Shown: one piece after another, positions 5,049 through 5,397 of the stretch
Layout of the letters: each line of letters opens with the position of its first letter
How positions within the stretch are numbered: the first letter of the stretch is position 1
Source of the DNA: Deltaproteobacteria bacterium
Lineage (GTDB): Bacteria; Desulfobacterota; Desulfobacteria; Desulfobacterales; JAFDCJ01
NCBI GenBank assembly: GCA_019310665.1
Contig: JAFDDW010000213.1
Location: 1 to 5,397 of the forward strand
Direction of reading: 5' to 3'
Length of the DNA: 5,397 nucleotides
Translations under genes and position numbers: made by a program
The notes under the pieces: generated by a model
What the model was told of the DNA's origin: nothing
The model's input: only the letters and a program-made list of their open reading frames with translations
Database searches by the model: none

Positions 5049-5127
5049 TGTGTTAAATGCCTATCAGGAGGCTATCGACCGAAACTACCGGTTCTATAGT
5101 TACGGGGATGCGATGTTGATACTGTAG
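5026..5127 (+). pseudogene. queA: Displaced 3' end of queA in another frame
   Basis: From the TCG at 5026 the frame +1 to the main ORF reads SAFAGRHNVLNAYQEAIDRN and then YRFYSYGDAMLIL followed by TAG at 5125-5127. This is the conserved QueA C-terminus (SAFAG, NAY-x-x-A, YRF-Y-SYGDAM). There is no start codon or SD for it, so it is not translated unless ribosomes shift +1 at about 5022-5025 (CTT T TCG). The perfect preservation of 33 codons without a further lesion shows that the break is recent or is a sequencing/assembly artefact. Confidence 0.9.
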
Positions 5128-5133
5128 CAACCG

Positions 5134-5245
5134 GGTTCGCGATGCTCGCTGCTCGTTGATAGATAGGTTACGATTTGGGAGTTGCGGGGGATCGGCATGC
5201 GCTATGCATTCGACGACAAGCAGCCAGAGGCCAGCAACCAGCAAT
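5134..5245. repeat. Degenerate heptamer (7-nt period) repeat array between queA and tgt
   Basis: From 5134 to 5245 the sequence can be read as sixteen consecutive 7-nt units in one register. The left units follow GNTGCTC (GATGCTC 5141, GCTGCTC 5148), middle ones resemble TGGGAGT and TGCGGGG (5176-5189) and ATGCGCT, ATGCATT (5197-5210), and the right units are AAGCAGC, CAGAGGC, CAGCAAC, CAGCAAT (5218-5245). The unit motif drifts along the array and the middle units are poorly conserved. Left and right ends are roughly inverted copies: CTCGCTGCTCGTTG (5145-5158) pairs with 5214-5227 at 11 of 14 positions. The array resembles heptanucleotide STRR-type intergenic repeats known in cyanobacteria and similar CCAGCAA-rich intergenic runs I recall from deltaproteobacteria. 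It ends 5 nt before the tgt ATG. Confidence 0.65.
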
Positions 5246-5250
5246 TAAAT

Positions 5251-5397
5251 ATGTTTGATTTCCAAGTCATAGCAGCATCAACAGAATCCCGTGCCCGGGC
5301 CGGGGTGATTCAGACCGATCGCGGAGACATTGAGACCCCGGTGTTTATGCCGGTGGGGACTCTGGGTTCCGTAAAATCCTTATCACCCGAGGAACTG
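5251..5397 (+). CDS. tgt: tRNA-guanine transglycosylase Tgt, N-terminus (partial, runs off the window)
   Basis: The first 49 codons are visible, beginning MFDFQVIAASTESRARAGVI and continuing with a DRGDIETPVFMPVGT segment and GSVKSLSPEEL. The RAG-x-I-x-T-x-R-G-x-I-x-T-P-x-FMPVGT-x-G-x-VK motif is diagnostic of bacterial Tgt, which replaces guanine 34 of tRNAs with GUN anticodons by the queuosine precursor preQ1. The product is the substrate of QueA, encoded just upstream. The start agrees with the family, but no Shine-Dalgarno sequence precedes it: the 5 nt before ATG are TAAAT and upstream of those is the heptamer array. The gap to the end of the queA remnant is 123 nt. The missing part, with the catalytic Asp and the zinc site, lies beyond the window. 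Confidence 0.95.
   Translation, partial: MFDFQVIAASTESRARAGVIQTDRGDIETPVFMPVGTLGSVKSLSPEEL

Noticed and set aside
5053..5244. 63-codon minus-strand ORF over the queA tail and spacer
   Set aside because: It is antisense to the displaced queA end and to the heptamer array; open frame follows from the repeat composition, with no protein-like features.

Overview
The window looks like chromosomal DNA of a Gram-negative bacterium, most likely a sulfate-reducing deltaproteobacterium (Desulfobacterota, Desulfobacterales-like). That placement is an inference from the gene styles, the moderate GC with AT-rich spacers, and the intergenic repeats; no rRNA or marker search supports it.

Left half, minus strand, read from about 3350 down to 1. 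A long ABC exporter half-transporter (permease fused to ATPase, 833-3346) overlaps by 23 nt a small cyclic-nucleotide-binding-fold protein with no DNA-binding domain (331-855). After a 277-nt spacer carrying an 83-nt imperfect inverted repeat, the first 17 codons of another minus-strand gene appear (1-53). They resemble the N-terminus of an RsbW-type anti-sigma/HATPase protein. This suggests an exporter tied to a regulatory sensor and perhaps to a partner-switching module. The ABC protein is the most unusual item: its nucleotide-binding domain is interrupted between Q-loop and signature motif by roughly 250 extra residues that contain two further copies of the helical-subdomain entry motif.

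Middle, 3347-3740. This divergent intergenic region holds a candidate minus-strand promoter, a GC-rich stem-loop set followed by seven T, a strong plus-strand promoter (TTGACA) and a GC-rich leader hairpin. They precede a 61-residue two-helix membrane protein of the DUF2065/YjeT type (3741-3926).

Right half, plus strand. queA and tgt, which act together on tRNA position 34 in queuosine synthesis, lie in the usual order. queA is broken: an apparent 11-nt deletion removes part of the conserved STL-LMLV-SAFAG motif and shifts the frame, so the ORF stops at 5048 while the rest of the conserved C-terminus continues intact in another frame to 5127. The queA-tgt spacer is a degenerate heptamer (7-nt period) array running almost to the tgt start codon. 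tgt runs off the window after 49 codons.
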